Counted from the first letter of the stretch, positions 42,997 through 53,233 are shown. The stretch is 64,000 bases of DNA from CAZELM01 sp964512995 (GCA_964512995.1 CAZELM010000026.1:1-64000); one strand, 5' to 3'. Notes: generated from the letters alone by a model not told the origin. Translations and numbers: made by a program.

Positions 42997-45408
42997 GTGA
43001 GCGGTTCATTTAGAAGAATGTTCGCATCGATAATGAAAATCTTGATTGCCATATCGGGTGGCTGCCTGATTGGATTTGCTTTGGCAGTCTATGTTCATTT
43101 CTCGGCTCAATTACCGGAGATTCTTTCCGTTCAGAAGTATGAACCTCCTCTGATTACAAACGTTTATGATAGAAACGGTGAGCTGTTGGCTGAATTCGCT
43201 TACGAGCGCCGAATCATTGTCCCGTTATCGCAGATACCGAATGTGATGAAAAATGCGATCATTTCTGTGGAAGACGATCGATTTTACAGTCATCATGGGG
43301 TTGATCTGCTGGGTATTTTACGAGCGGCGTGGAGTAACTATCTGGCGGGTGAGGTTGTTCAAGGGGGAAGTACAATCACACAACAATTGGCGAAATCGCT
43401 TTTTCTGACTCGTGAGCGGAGTTGGCAGCGGAAGATCAAGGAAGCGATTCTCTCGTATCGCCTGGAAGAAATGCTCACCAAAAACCGGATTCTGGAGCTT
43501 TATTTGAACCAGGTGTATTTCGGAAGCGGAGCCTACGGGATAGAGGCAGCCGCTCATACTTATTTCAATAAATCATGTGCCAGTCTGACACTGGTGGAAG
43601 CAGCGATGTTGGCGGGTCTGCCCAAAGCTCCCAGCCGCTTTTCTCCCTTGAGGAATGAGACATTGGCGCGAGAGCGTCGAAATCACGTGCTGCAACGCAT
43701 GTATCAAAACGGAAGTATTTCTGAAGCTGAATTGCGTTCTTCTCAATCAGCAGATTTGGGAATAACGCCTGGAAAACGATCTCCAAACCGCGCTTCGTAC
43801 TTTGTCGAAGTCCTTCGTCGGCAACTGGAGTCGGAATATGGAGCCAGCGTGTTATATACATCCGGGATGAAAATCTTCACGACGCTCGATTGGCAACATC
43901 AGGCGATCGCTGAAGAAGCGGTTCGATGGGGATTGCATGAGATAGGCAAGAAGCGTCCCTGGAGGGGTCCGGTGGTGGGTAAAGAGCTGACGCAAACTCC
44001 GCCCGATGAAGGTCAATCCGCCATCGCTCAGATCACATCCATCGGAAACGATTGGCTGGAACTGATGTGTGGCGGACTCACCAAACGTCTCCCTTTCAAA
44101 GAAATCTGGGTCAAGAATGCCGATCTGTTGACCTTGAAACCAGGAGATCTCGTGGGATTTGTCATTGATGAGTATGAAGATCCCGATCACCGAATCATCA
44201 AAAAATGCCACATCAGTCAGGAACCGGATGTGGAGGCAGCGCTTTTATCACTGAATCCCAGCACCGGTGAAGTTGTGGCATGGGTGGGTGGTTATGATTT
44301 TTCCCGGAGCCAATTTGACCGGGTATCCCAGATGAAGCGTCAGCCCGGATCTGCGTTTAAGCCTTTTATCTACACTGCGGCACTCGATAATGGCTATACG
44401 CCGGCAGATGTCGTGTACGATACCCCCATCATGGTTGAACAGTCCTGGAGAGCTCAGTCTGAATGGGAGGATGAGTCATTGACGGATCAAGGACCCGATG
44501 AAAATCCGATTACCAGTCGAGAGTCAGGCAGAAACGATGATGAGGGGATTACGTATTGGAAGCCACAGAATTATTCGCAGGAATTTTATGGGGCAACGAC
44601 GCTGCGGGATGGATTGTCGCAAAGTCGGAATATCATGTCGATCCATCTGCTGGGTGAGGTGGGCATACCCAATGTCATCCGGATTGCTCGGCAGATGGGC
44701 ATCCAGAGTTCATTGACAGAGACATTGTCTTTGGCTTTAGGTGCCTCAGAAGTGTCTTTGCTGGAATTAACAAAAGCATATGGTGTCTTTGCTTCGATCG
44801 GGACATTGGCGGAGCCGATGATGATTGATGTTATCCTGGATCGGAACGACCAGATTATCCGGGAATATTATCCGTCTCTGAGACGTGCGCTGCGATCAAC
44901 GACCGCTTATCTGTCCACCGATTTGCTGTGTGGAGTCGTCGAACATGGAACAGGCTATGCGGCTAACCGTTTGCAGCGTCCCACAGGCGGAAAAACCGGT
45001 ACAACCAACAATAATCACGATGCATGGTTTATGGGTTTCACTCCTCAACTGGTCACTGGCACATGGGTCGGGCTGGATGTGCTCGAACCCATTTACGCTC
45101 GGGCGACCGGTGCAGAAGCGGCGTTACCGATCTGGTTGCGTTATATGGAACAAGTGGTGAAAGATATGGAGAAAAAGGAGTTTCCGATTCCGGATGGTAT
45201 CATATCCGTTCGGATTTGTTCCAGGAGTGGCCTGTTGGTGACACCCGGTTGTGAAAAGTCAGTTCAGGAATCATTTTGTGAAGGTACAGAGCCGATTGAG
45301 CGGTGTAATCTCTGCTCTCCAAAATCAATATCCGGGTTACATGAAACAGATGTCAATTGGGACTCCCCTGCATCTGATTTGCGGGATCCAAGCACTCCCG
45401 ATGAATGA
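42997..45408 (+). CDS. mrcA: Penicillin-binding protein 1A (bifunctional class A PBP)
   Basis: The 803-residue protein has an N-terminal membrane anchor (about residues 8-32), then a glycosyltransferase domain with EDDRFYSHHGVD (catalytic Glu about 91), QGGSTITQQLAKSLF, KIKEAILSYRLE and LYLNQVYFG. The transpeptidase domain has the nucleophile motif GSAFKPF (about 451), SQSRN as SxN, and KTGTTNNNHD (about 666). It polymerises and cross-links peptidoglycan in the periplasm. A four-cysteine C-terminal tail (CSRSGLLVTPGCEK, then CEGTEPIERCNLC) is visible. GTG start behind GGAGTG. Its convergent neighbour, 47 bp away, is an LpoA-like lipoprotein. Confidence 0.96.
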   Translation: MSGSFRRMFASIMKILIAISGGCLIGFALAVYVHFSAQLPEILSVQKYEPPLITNVYDRNGELLAEFAYERRIIVPLSQIPNVMKNAIISVEDDRFYSHHGVDLLGILRAAWSNYLAGEVVQGGSTITQQLAKSLFLTRERSWQRKIKEAILSYRLEEMLTKNRILELYLNQVYFGSGAYGIEAAAHTYFNKSCASLTLVEAAMLAGLPKAPSRFSPLRNETLARERRNHVLQRMYQNGSISEAELRSSQSADLGITPGKRSPNRASYFVEVLRRQLESEYGASVLYTSGMKIFTTLDWQHQAIAEEAVRWGLHEIGKKRPWRGPVVGKELTQTPPDEGQSAIAQITSIGNDWLELMCGGLTKRLPFKEIWVKNADLLTLKPGDLVGFVIDEYEDPDHRIIKKCHISQEPDVEAALLSLNPSTGEVVAWVGGYDFSRSQFDRVSQMKRQPGSAFKPFIYTAALDNGYTPADVVYDTPIMVEQSWRAQSEWEDESLTDQGPDENPITSRESGRNDDEGITYWKPQNYSQEFYGATTLRDGLSQSRNIMSIHLLGEVGIPNVIRIARQMGIQSSLTETLSLALGASEVSLLELTKAYGVFASIGTLAEPMMIDVILDRNDQIIREYYPSLRRALRSTTAYLSTDLLCGVVEHGTGYAANRLQRPTGGKTGTTNNNHDAWFMGFTPQLVTGTWVGLDVLEPIYARATGAEAALPIWLRYMEQVVKDMEKKEFPIPDGIISVRICSRSGLLVTPGCEKSVQESFCEGTEPIERCNLCSPKSISGLHETDVNWDSPASDLRDPSTPDE

Positions 45409-45455
45409 TTCTCGTTGAACTGTTTCGGGATCGCAAATCAACGGAACAGTGCGGC

Positions 45456-47480
45456 TCATGGGAACAAAGAATAAAAATATCCATGTTCCCAGCGAAACCA
45501 GGGAGTAATCCGGCCATTCTCCAGACGGTAAATCAGAACGGGCGTTTCGAGATCGTGATTGGTATTGAAACAGGCGAGTCCATCCAGAACCGGGATTCCT
45601 GTCGATGCCTTCAGATAGGCATCCAGTTGCTCGCGGTATTTCACTCCGGATGCGGATGCCTGGAGCAGGATGGCTGTCGCTTCGTACGTACGGAGCGCCA
45701 TGGCGTCGGGTGCTTCTCCGTAGCGCTTCAGATAGCGATCTCCCAATAATTTCCTCGATCCCGTATGCACGGGAAACTCTGTGAGAAAATAGGACGCTTG
45801 AAGATGGGGACCGCTGATCTGGGTGAGTTTGTCATCCTCCCATGCGCCAATCCCGATGATAATCGGTTCCAGGATTTCCAGATACCGGATCTGTCCGGCT
45901 ATCTGAGCAGCTTTCTCGGCTCGGTCCGGAATGAAGATAACATCGATAGGCATTGTTATCAGTTTCTGTAACAGGGTACCGAAATTCTGGGTTGTATCCG
46001 AATAGGAGACAGAATAGTGAAGTTGTCCCTTGAAATTGTCTGCTCCTGCACAGAATCCTTCATAGGCTGCCTGTCCATATGCTGTGTTCGGATAGATACA
46101 TGCAACATTGGGAAGTTTCAGTTTATCGATTGTAAATTCTGCGAGCATGTAAGCTTCGCGATATGCAGACGGAAATATCCGGAACAGGAAAGGGGATTTA
46201 TTACAGATATCTGATTTCGGGCATCCGGGTGTGATGACTGGAATCTGATATTCAATCGTCATCGGAGCAATCATTTCTGTCGTATCGCTTCGAATTGGAC
46301 CAACAATACCCAATACTTTTTCTGTTTCAGCGAGATACTTAAAGTCTTCATGAATAGAGTCAGTCTGTCCCGCAGTATCACGGATGATCATTTCGAAACG
46401 ATGTTCCGGATACAGTGAATTGTAGTCATCGATGGCGAATTGAGCACCTTGATAGACACTGTGTCCAATACTCGAGATTTCTCCAGAAAGTGGTGCCAGA
46501 AGTCCGATATGATCGGATTGGATATCCGCTCGATTCTCCAACTCGTTGATCGTTTCATTGATTTCATTGTGATAATCCGGAAAGGCGGTTTTCAATTGTG
46601 AGAGCATGAGCAGGGCATGATCGTAATTACCGAGTGAAGCGGACCGTTGTATGCTTTCCATTCTGAGCAGATAACCGGGAAGTCCAGCGGTATATTTTGG
46701 GCTCAATTGGTCAAGTTGTGAATCATTGAAGTGAGTCGATAACAGATCCTTCGCTGTGTTGAGAATCGTTGTGTCGGGAGCGATCATCAGAGCGGAGAAA
46801 ATAACATTGATTGCTTCGTCGAATCGGTCTGTGCGCTGAAAAAGTTCGGCAAGTGCGAGAACGATGGCCGGGTCTTGAGTCGGATGATACGATTCGGCTT
46901 TTTTCAGTTCTTGCTCCGCTTGTACATAGTCCCCAATCCTGAGCAGGCAGATTCCGATATGAAGCCAGTATTGGTATGTTTTTTCCTTTCGCATGGCAAT
47001 CGCCTGTCGGTATGCATTGAGTGCTTCGGTCCAGCGGCCTGCTTTATAATGAATCTCTGCGATTGAATAATGGATACGGTCTTTAATATCCGGGGGAATG
47101 TCCTTTTTTAACAGATCCTCGAGTGTTTCCAGGGATTCGGATGAAAGGTCGGATTCGAGAGTGATCAGTTCCACTTCCGATGCAGTGGCCCACTGGGAGT
47201 ATGGATATTGCTGTAGAATTCCCTGGAATTCAGCAATTGCCATTGGCAATTCGTTTTGCTCGATGAGTATCAATCCAAGTTCATATTTAATCCGGGGAAT
47301 CTCCGGATCCGAAGGATACTGCGCAATAAGTTGCCGGTATTCTGCAATGGCACGAGAGGGATCTTTATCGATGTATTCCCGTGCATGCCTGATTCGATGT
47401 GTCAGTCCGATGGCTAAGCAACCAGACAATATCAACAGAAGTAAATAAATTGCTCCGCGTTTGAAAATGGGATATTTCAC
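45456..47480 (-). CDS. LpoA-like outer-membrane lipoprotein: TPR domain plus periplasmic-binding (LppC-type) domain
   Basis: The 674-residue protein has a lipoprotein signal (YLLLLILSGC, Cys21), TPR-type helical repeats at about residues 30-270 (SRAIAEYRQLIAQYP, AIAEFQGILQQYP, GRWTEALNAYRQAI, PTQDPAIVLALAELF), and from about 325 a type-I periplasmic-binding fold (GLLAPLSGEISSIGHSVYQG, VLGIVGPIRSDTTEMIAP, PVITPGCPKSD, FLFRIFPSAYREAYMLAEF). This order, N-terminal TPR then an LppC-like domain in a lipoprotein, is that of LpoA, the activator of PBP1A. It sits beside the PBP1A gene. Alternatively it is an ABC-type substrate-binding protein with TPRs. Confidence 0.85.
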   Translation of the reverse strand: MKYPIFKRGAIYLLLLILSGCLAIGLTHRIRHAREYIDKDPSRAIAEYRQLIAQYPSDPEIPRIKYELGLILIEQNELPMAIAEFQGILQQYPYSQWATASEVELITLESDLSSESLETLEDLLKKDIPPDIKDRIHYSIAEIHYKAGRWTEALNAYRQAIAMRKEKTYQYWLHIGICLLRIGDYVQAEQELKKAESYHPTQDPAIVLALAELFQRTDRFDEAINVIFSALMIAPDTTILNTAKDLLSTHFNDSQLDQLSPKYTAGLPGYLLRMESIQRSASLGNYDHALLMLSQLKTAFPDYHNEINETINELENRADIQSDHIGLLAPLSGEISSIGHSVYQGAQFAIDDYNSLYPEHRFEMIIRDTAGQTDSIHEDFKYLAETEKVLGIVGPIRSDTTEMIAPMTIEYQIPVITPGCPKSDICNKSPFLFRIFPSAYREAYMLAEFTIDKLKLPNVACIYPNTAYGQAAYEGFCAGADNFKGQLHYSVSYSDTTQNFGTLLQKLITMPIDVIFIPDRAEKAAQIAGQIRYLEILEPIIIGIGAWEDDKLTQISGPHLQASYFLTEFPVHTGSRKLLGDRYLKRYGEAPDAMALRTYEATAILLQASASGVKYREQLDAYLKASTGIPVLDGLACFNTNHDLETPVLIYRLENGRITPWFRWEHGYFYSLFP

Positions 47481-47522
47481 CAGAACATACTCCTTTATGA
47501 CACATCGGTCTGCTTCAGAAAA

Positions 47523-47549
47523 ATTAGAATTTTATCGGTTAATTGTCAA
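47523..47549 (-). promoter_or_regulatory. Possible promoter of the LpoA-like gene
   Basis: TTGACA (47549-47544) and TCTAAT (47528-47523) on the minus strand with a short 15-bp spacer. A separate perfect TTGACA on the plus strand (47589-47594) may serve the divergent M23 gene, but no good -10 follows. Confidence 0.35.
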
Positions 47550-47664
47550 TAAAGATTGAGATATCATAAGTAATTCCCCGGCAGTAATTTGACATTCCGG
47601 TTTCACCATGATATTCGACAGGAGTTTTTGGGGTTGACTGAAATAAAGGCAAGGCATAAAGAAC

Positions 47665-48582
47665 ATGAAGAAAGGATGGGAAATATCGATTCGGAAAGCT
47701 GCCAGCAGCAGATTTTACAGGATTCGTATACCATATATCTGCGGCTATTTTTTTATGATTCTCATCGGATTGGGTGGGGGCGGAGTATTTTTTCTGATTG
47801 ATCAAAGTTTTCATCTGCGGTCCCTGCAGAGTGAGAATGTCAATGTCAAACAGCTATTATCCCTGAAGGATGGGCAACTCCACTATTTTGCTGATCGAAT
47901 GCAATCGCTTCGTGAGGAATTAGCTGACATCCGATCGTTACGAAACGAGGTTGAAAGAAAGCTGGGACGCGATAACCAATCCGCTGAAGGTGTTGGCGGA
48001 CCTTATTTTAAATCGATCGGGGAGGAAGCTCGAAAGCTCGCATATTTTAATCCCGAAGAAGCGTTATTGGATAAAATGTGGATGGAAATGGAAGAATTGG
48101 AGCAGGAATCGAAGCTTGAACGAGGTTATACACAGTCTCTGTCACGGTTCCTGAGTTCAAGGAGTGCTCTTCTGAGAGCGATCCCCAGCATGTTACCGGT
48201 TAGGGGCGGCTATTTATCATCTGATTTCGGGCGACGGAGTGATCCATTTTCGAACTCTGTGCAGATGCACAGCGGTATCGATATCGTTCATTCCAATCGA
48301 GTACCGGTCATTGCCACTGCTCAAGGCGTTATCACTCAGGCCACATATAACGAGTCTTTTGGGAATTCGATAACTATTTACCACGGATTCGGCATTTCTA
48401 CGCTATATGCGCATCTTCATCGAATGAATGTAAAATCTGGTGATTGGGTTGAGAAAGGCCAGACGATCGGAATACTTGGAAATACCGGACGATCCACACA
48501 ACGTCATGTCCATTATGAAGTCCGAATTGAGGGGCGACCCGTAAACCCTCAGTATTTCCTTCCAGAAAATGCATTTCGATAA
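47665..48582 (+). CDS. M23-family peptidoglycan metallopeptidase, membrane-anchored
   Basis: The 305-residue protein has one membrane helix near residue 30 (YICGYFFMILIGLGGGGVFF), a coiled-coil region at about 55-100, and a C-terminal lysostaphin-like peptidase domain: SSDFGRRSDPFSN, the zinc motif HSGIDIV (HxxxD, about 202), HRMNVKSGDWVEKGQ and HVHYEVR (HxH, about 281). Zinc ligands are intact. It probably cleaves or remodels peptidoglycan on the periplasmic side. It lies 68 bp upstream of secA; an M23 gene before secA is common in Gram-negative bacteria. Confidence 0.93.
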   Translation: MKKGWEISIRKAASSRFYRIRIPYICGYFFMILIGLGGGGVFFLIDQSFHLRSLQSENVNVKQLLSLKDGQLHYFADRMQSLREELADIRSLRNEVERKLGRDNQSAEGVGGPYFKSIGEEARKLAYFNPEEALLDKMWMEMEELEQESKLERGYTQSLSRFLSSRSALLRAIPSMLPVRGGYLSSDFGRRSDPFSNSVQMHSGIDIVHSNRVPVIATAQGVITQATYNESFGNSITIYHGFGISTLYAHLHRMNVKSGDWVEKGQTIGILGNTGRSTQRHVHYEVRIEGRPVNPQYFLPENAFR

Positions 48583-48650
48583 TCGTATCTAACGAAAGCA
48601 TTTCACCCCAAATTTTCAAAAACTGTGATGATCAACGAACGAGGTTATTC

Positions 48651-51359
48651 GTGAATCCAATTTCAGGACTTTTTAATATAATCAGAAAACTGATTCCCAA
48701 TGCAAACGATCGGGCTTTGAAACGATTGCTTCCAATTTTAACTGCCATCAATGAACATGAGTCTGTTGTTCAGTCGTTGTCCGATGAAGATCTTAAATCA
48801 CAAATTCCGCTCTTCAAGCAGCGAATTGCCAATGGGGAATCTTTGGATGATCTGTTGGTAGAGGTTTTTGCAGTGGTGCGAGAAGCATCCCGCAGAACCT
48901 TGGGGATGCGGCATTTTGATGTTCAGTTGATGGGTGGAATGGTATTGCATCAAGGGAAAATCGCGGAAATGAAGACCGGAGAAGGCAAAACATTGGTAGC
49001 CACCCTTCCCGTCGTTCTCAATGCATTATCTGGAAAAGGCGTCCATGTTGTTACGGTCAATGATTACTTGGCACGTCGTGATGCAGAATGGATGGGTCGG
49101 ATCTATACTTTTCTCGGGTTGTCGGTCGGTGTGATCATGAGCGGAACGCCTTTGACAGAACATAGTAAAGCATATCGCCAGGATATAACGTATGGCACCA
49201 ACAACGAATTCGGTTTCGACTATCTCCGGGATAACATGCAATTGAGATTGACTGATTTTGCTCAGCGAGGTCATACCTTCGCCATTGTTGACGAGGTCGA
49301 TTCCATTTTGATTGATGAGGCACGAACACCATTGATCATCTCCGGACCTTCAGAAGAAGCCACGGATCTCTATCTACGGGTAGATCGGATTATTCCGAGG
49401 TTCACACGGGATATCGATTACAGCATTGACGAAAAGAGCCGAACGGTTTCTATGACTGAAAACGGAGTCGCGAAAGCTGAACGGGCATTGGGTGTCGATA
49501 ACCTGTATGATCCCGAAAATATGGTTCTGCTTCACCACACCAATCAGGCGTTGAGAGCACATACGCTTTTTAAACGGGACGTGGATTATGTTGTCAAGGA
49601 TGGAGAAATTCTCATTGTCGATGAATTCACCGGCCGGTTGATGCAGGGCAGACGATGGTCGGATGGACTCCACCAGGCAGTGGAAGCCAAGGAAGGTGTC
49701 AAAATTGCCAGTGAAAACCAGACTCTGGCGACAATCACATTTCAGAATTATTTCAGAATGTATGAGAAATTGGCAGGAATGACTGGAACCGCGATTACAG
49801 AAGCGGCTGAGTTTTCGCATATCTATAAATTGGATGTCGTGAGTATTCCGACCAATTGCCCATTGGTCCGGGTGGAGTATCCGGATGTCGTCATGAAGTC
49901 GGAACGCGAGAAATTCCAGAAAGTCGTTGAAGAAATTGAAGAATGCAACAAATTGGGGCGTCCGGTTCTGGTCGGAACGATCGCCATCGAAAAATCGGAA
50001 AAACTTTCCAAGATGCTCGCCAGGAAAAACATTCGTCACAATGTGTTGAACGCAAAACACCACAGCCGGGAAGCAGAGATCATCGCTCAGGCAGGCAGAA
50101 AAGGTGCGGTGACCATTGCCACGAATATGGCTGGGAGAGGTACGGATATTCTTCTGGGAGGCAATCCAGAATTCCTCACCCGGCTTGAATTGCAGAATAT
50201 GAATATTGGTCCAGACGATCCCGATTATGCGGAGATCTTTCTGAAGACATATGCACAGGTCAAAACGCAGACGGAACAGGAACATGAAGCGGTCGTCGCA
50301 CTTTCCGGACTCCATATCATCGGAACGGAACGGCACGAATCACGCCGGATCGATAACCAGTTGCGCGGAAGAGCGGGTCGTCAGGGCGATCCGGGTTCCA
50401 GCAGATTTTACCTCTCCCTGGAAGACGACCTGATGCGCATCTTTGCTCCAGAGAAAATGAAAAATATTATGGAACGCTTTGGAATGGAGGAGGGGATACA
50501 GATTCAGCATCCCTTTGTCACAAAGGCCATCGAAAACGCACAGAAAAAGGTCGAAGCCCATCATTTCTCCGCCAGGAAGCACATTCTCGAATACGACGAT
50601 GTCATGAACAAACAGAGGGAAGTGATTTACAGGCAGCGGATGACCGTCCTGAACTCCGATAATATCGAAGCAACGATTCTGGAGATGATAGAGGAAGTCA
50701 TCGAGAGCATTCTGGAACTGCATATACTTCCCAAAACCCATTCAGAACAATGGGATACCAAAGCCATCTGGACCGCATTGGCAGCGCAGTTCGGCGAAGT
50801 CCTTTCATTGGATTTCTCCCAGGATAAGATATGGGACGAGGAATCGTTGCTGGAGCATCTGGTCGACTATTACCAGAATCGGTTCCGGGAAAAAATGGCG
50901 TTGCTCACTCCCATGAAACAACAGGAGATTCAGAGGGGAGCTCTTTTATATCACATCGATGTAAACTGGAAAGAGCATCTGTTGAATATGGATCATCTGA
51001 AAGAAGGAATCGGGCTCCGAGGCTTCGGACAGCGGGATCCGTTGACCGAATATAAACGGGAAGGATTTGATCTTTTCCAGGAAATGATTCACCAGATCAA
51101 AGTCAGCACAGTCAATACATTGTTCATCGCGCAGTTCTCTGAGGAATCCGTGACGATTCGCCAGCGGGTTCCTGTCAAGATCCAGGAGGGAAGAGGAATG
51201 ATTCCATCCAGAATTCAGAGAGAGAATGCGGCTGAAAACTCACAGGAGAAAACCAATCCATTGCGTCGGATTGTGGATAAAATCGGCAGGAACGATGATT
51301 GCCCTTGTGGGAGTGGCAAAAAATACAAGAAATGTTGCATGAACAAAACAGAAGAATGA
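48651..51359 (+). CDS. secA: Protein translocase subunit SecA
   Basis: The 902-residue protein shows a Walker A at about residue 108 (MKTGEGKTLVATLP), VVTVNDYLARRDAEWMG, a DEVD box (VDEVDSILIDEARTPLIISG), the preprotein crosslinking domain, GRGTDILLGGNPEF, ELRGRAGRQGDPGSS-like QLRGRAGRQGDPGSS and the zinc-binding C-terminus CPCGSGKKYKKCC. It is the ATPase motor that drives proteins, including the giant surface protein, through SecYEG. GTG start behind GAGG. The next gene overlaps its stop by ATGA. Confidence 0.98.
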   Translation: MNPISGLFNIIRKLIPNANDRALKRLLPILTAINEHESVVQSLSDEDLKSQIPLFKQRIANGESLDDLLVEVFAVVREASRRTLGMRHFDVQLMGGMVLHQGKIAEMKTGEGKTLVATLPVVLNALSGKGVHVVTVNDYLARRDAEWMGRIYTFLGLSVGVIMSGTPLTEHSKAYRQDITYGTNNEFGFDYLRDNMQLRLTDFAQRGHTFAIVDEVDSILIDEARTPLIISGPSEEATDLYLRVDRIIPRFTRDIDYSIDEKSRTVSMTENGVAKAERALGVDNLYDPENMVLLHHTNQALRAHTLFKRDVDYVVKDGEILIVDEFTGRLMQGRRWSDGLHQAVEAKEGVKIASENQTLATITFQNYFRMYEKLAGMTGTAITEAAEFSHIYKLDVVSIPTNCPLVRVEYPDVVMKSEREKFQKVVEEIEECNKLGRPVLVGTIAIEKSEKLSKMLARKNIRHNVLNAKHHSREAEIIAQAGRKGAVTIATNMAGRGTDILLGGNPEFLTRLELQNMNIGPDDPDYAEIFLKTYAQVKTQTEQEHEAVVALSGLHIIGTERHESRRIDNQLRGRAGRQGDPGSSRFYLSLEDDLMRIFAPEKMKNIMERFGMEEGIQIQHPFVTKAIENAQKKVEAHHFSARKHILEYDDVMNKQREVIYRQRMTVLNSDNIEATILEMIEEVIESILELHILPKTHSEQWDTKAIWTALAAQFGEVLSLDFSQDKIWDEESLLEHLVDYYQNRFREKMALLTPMKQQEIQRGALLYHIDVNWKEHLLNMDHLKEGIGLRGFGQRDPLTEYKREGFDLFQEMIHQIKVSTVNTLFIAQFSEESVTIRQRVPVKIQEGRGMIPSRIQRENAAENSQEKTNPLRRIVDKIGRNDDCPCGSGKKYKKCCMNKTEE

Positions 51360-52264
51360 ACGACCAGGAAACGACATTTTCAGAAGAACGCAATAAAATT
51401 CGAGAGGTTCTGCGTGGTGTGAGTTCCGGAGACGAAGATTTAGCCTTGCAGAAAAGAACGGTCAAGGTGGCGGGGATTCAGTTCTCTGCAACACCGGATC
51501 GGGAACAGAATATCATTCGTGCTGTAAAGTTTGCTGAAGTTGCTCTTCAAAAAGAGGCAAATATGGTGTGCTTTTCCGAGCTTTTCAGCTTGCCGTGGTT
51601 TTCTGTTAACAATCCGGAGGATTTTTTTCGTTTTGCGGAGCCAATTCCAGGACCATCGACAGAGCCTTTTATGAAGCTGGCTCAACAGAGTGGTGCCATC
51701 ATTCTCTGTTCCATTTATGAGAAAGATGGCGATCATCGGTATAATACGGTGGCAGTTCTCGGTCCGGGGGGAGTTATCGGGAAATACCGAAAAATTCAGT
51801 TATCTCAGATTCCTTTTTGGGAGGAGCATCATGTTTTTGATCCGGGCACCCTGGGGTTCCCCGTGTTTGATACTCCGTTTTGCCGGATTGGCATCCAGAT
51901 CGGCTGGGATAATTTTTTCCCGGAAGGATCACGATTACTGGCGCTAAAAAATGCCGATATCCTCTTTGCTCCGACTGCTGCCGCAATGGATTCCCAGGAT
52001 CGGTGGCAGAATGTCCTGTGTGCGAATGCCATCGTCAACAATGTGTTTATCATGAGAGTCAATCGTTCAGGCAAGGAAGGCGACTTGGCTTTTTATGGCA
52101 AATCATTGTGTGTCGATCCATTCGGTGAATTGATCGCTCAACCGATATTCCATCGGGATGCCTTATTGATAACCGAACTGGATCTGGGATGCATCGATCT
52201 TGCAAGAAAAGAATTTGCCTTTCTGAAAGAACGACGCAGCGAACTCTACTCGGATCTGCTCTGA
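51356..52264 (+). CDS. Nitrilase-superfamily homologue with catalytic Cys replaced by Gly
   Basis: The 302-residue protein follows the carbon-nitrogen hydrolase fold of the N-carbamoylputrescine amidase type: KVAGIQFSATPDREQNI, the Glu of CFSELFSLP (Glu75), the Lys of GKYRKIQLSQIPFWEE (Lys146), and RIGIQIGWDNFFPE. In that last motif the nucleophile Cys (IC[WY]D..FPE) is Gly183 (codon GGC at 51902-51904). Glu and Lys are retained. It is thus predicted to be inactive or to have a binding role, unless the base is a sequencing error (TGC to GGC is one change). Translationally coupled to secA (ATGA). About 30 N-terminal residues precede the fold. Confidence 0.88.
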   Translation: MNDQETTFSEERNKIREVLRGVSSGDEDLALQKRTVKVAGIQFSATPDREQNIIRAVKFAEVALQKEANMVCFSELFSLPWFSVNNPEDFFRFAEPIPGPSTEPFMKLAQQSGAIILCSIYEKDGDHRYNTVAVLGPGGVIGKYRKIQLSQIPFWEEHHVFDPGTLGFPVFDTPFCRIGIQIGWDNFFPEGSRLLALKNADILFAPTAAAMDSQDRWQNVLCANAIVNNVFIMRVNRSGKEGDLAFYGKSLCVDPFGELIAQPIFHRDALLITELDLGCIDLARKEFAFLKERRSELYSDLL

Positions 52265-52279
52265 AAGGGTGGTTTTCCT

Positions 52280-52996
52280 GTGAATGATGTCCGGGGTATC
52301 ATTTTCGATCTCGACGGAACATTGACGGATTATGCCGCAAGTGCCGAATCAGGACTTCAGCAGGCATATCAATGCCTGATCCGCACGACCCGGAACATCC
52401 CCTACTCAACGTTCAAAGACACATACAACCGCGTATTGGAACAAGAAACTGCTCAGACATCTGCCCTTGGCATCATGCATTCGGCAGAAAAGAATCGAAG
52501 CCTTCGTTTTAAAGATGCGTTGAGACTTCTCGGCTTGGATTTTAAAGAAGAAGTGATACTCGATATGGCGAAAGCATACGGAATCGGGCGATATCTGGGA
52601 GCGGTATTAATGCCGGATGTTCATCCGGTACTACATCGCCTGCATCAGCGGTATTTGCTGGGGCTTCTCACAGAGGGTTCTGATCAGACGCAGCGACCGC
52701 AGTTGGAGAAATATGGGCTTCTTGATTTTTTTTCTGCCGTGATAATTTCCGGAAATACGCCCTTTCATAAGCCCAATCCGGCATTGTTCCGGATGACTGC
52801 CGAAGCATTGGGAATATCTTCAACTCAGATTGCCATGGTTGGAGATCGGGTTGACTGGGATTTGAAACCCGCTAAATCGCTCGGAATGAGAACCGTTTTG
52901 TTTCAGCCTGATCTTCCGGGCGAAAGGAAATTCCGGGAGATACCGGATGTTGATTTTCATATCCATCACTTCAAGCAGCTCCTGGAGCTTTTCTGA
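52280..52996 (+). CDS. HAD-superfamily hydrolase (phosphatase-like)
   Basis: The 238-residue protein has HAD motif I FDLDGTLTDY, motif II in LGLLTEGSDQTQRPQ, the lysine of FHKPNPALFRM and motif IV VGDRVDWDLKPAKSLGM. The cap is alpha-helical (class C1). The GTG start lies behind AAAGGGTGG. The substrate is unknown. It follows the nitrilase-like gene by 15 bp and probably belongs to the same transcript. Confidence 0.87.
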   Translation: MNDVRGIIFDLDGTLTDYAASAESGLQQAYQCLIRTTRNIPYSTFKDTYNRVLEQETAQTSALGIMHSAEKNRSLRFKDALRLLGLDFKEEVILDMAKAYGIGRYLGAVLMPDVHPVLHRLHQRYLLGLLTEGSDQTQRPQLEKYGLLDFFSAVIISGNTPFHKPNPALFRMTAEALGISSTQIAMVGDRVDWDLKPAKSLGMRTVLFQPDLPGERKFREIPDVDFHIHHFKQLLELF

Positions 52997-53233
52997 TCAC
53001 GGGATTCATCGATAAAGATACTGTAATGTGCCGGTATCATTGAACTCAGATACAATGGTTTCTGATAGTACAAAGGAGTAAACTCAAAGGACGATCGAAA
53101 AAAACGAAGCAGCTCTACTTTATATGTAACAATCTTTGATTCGTTGAACCTGAATGTTGAAATCTTTTAAATCATAGGGTACATGTATCAGTGTAAGGTG
53201 TAGTTAATGTGAACCTTCAGTTACGGACAAGAC

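Noticed and set aside
49374..50336. 320-codon minus-strand frame within secA
   Set aside because: Shadow of a highly conserved gene on the other strand.
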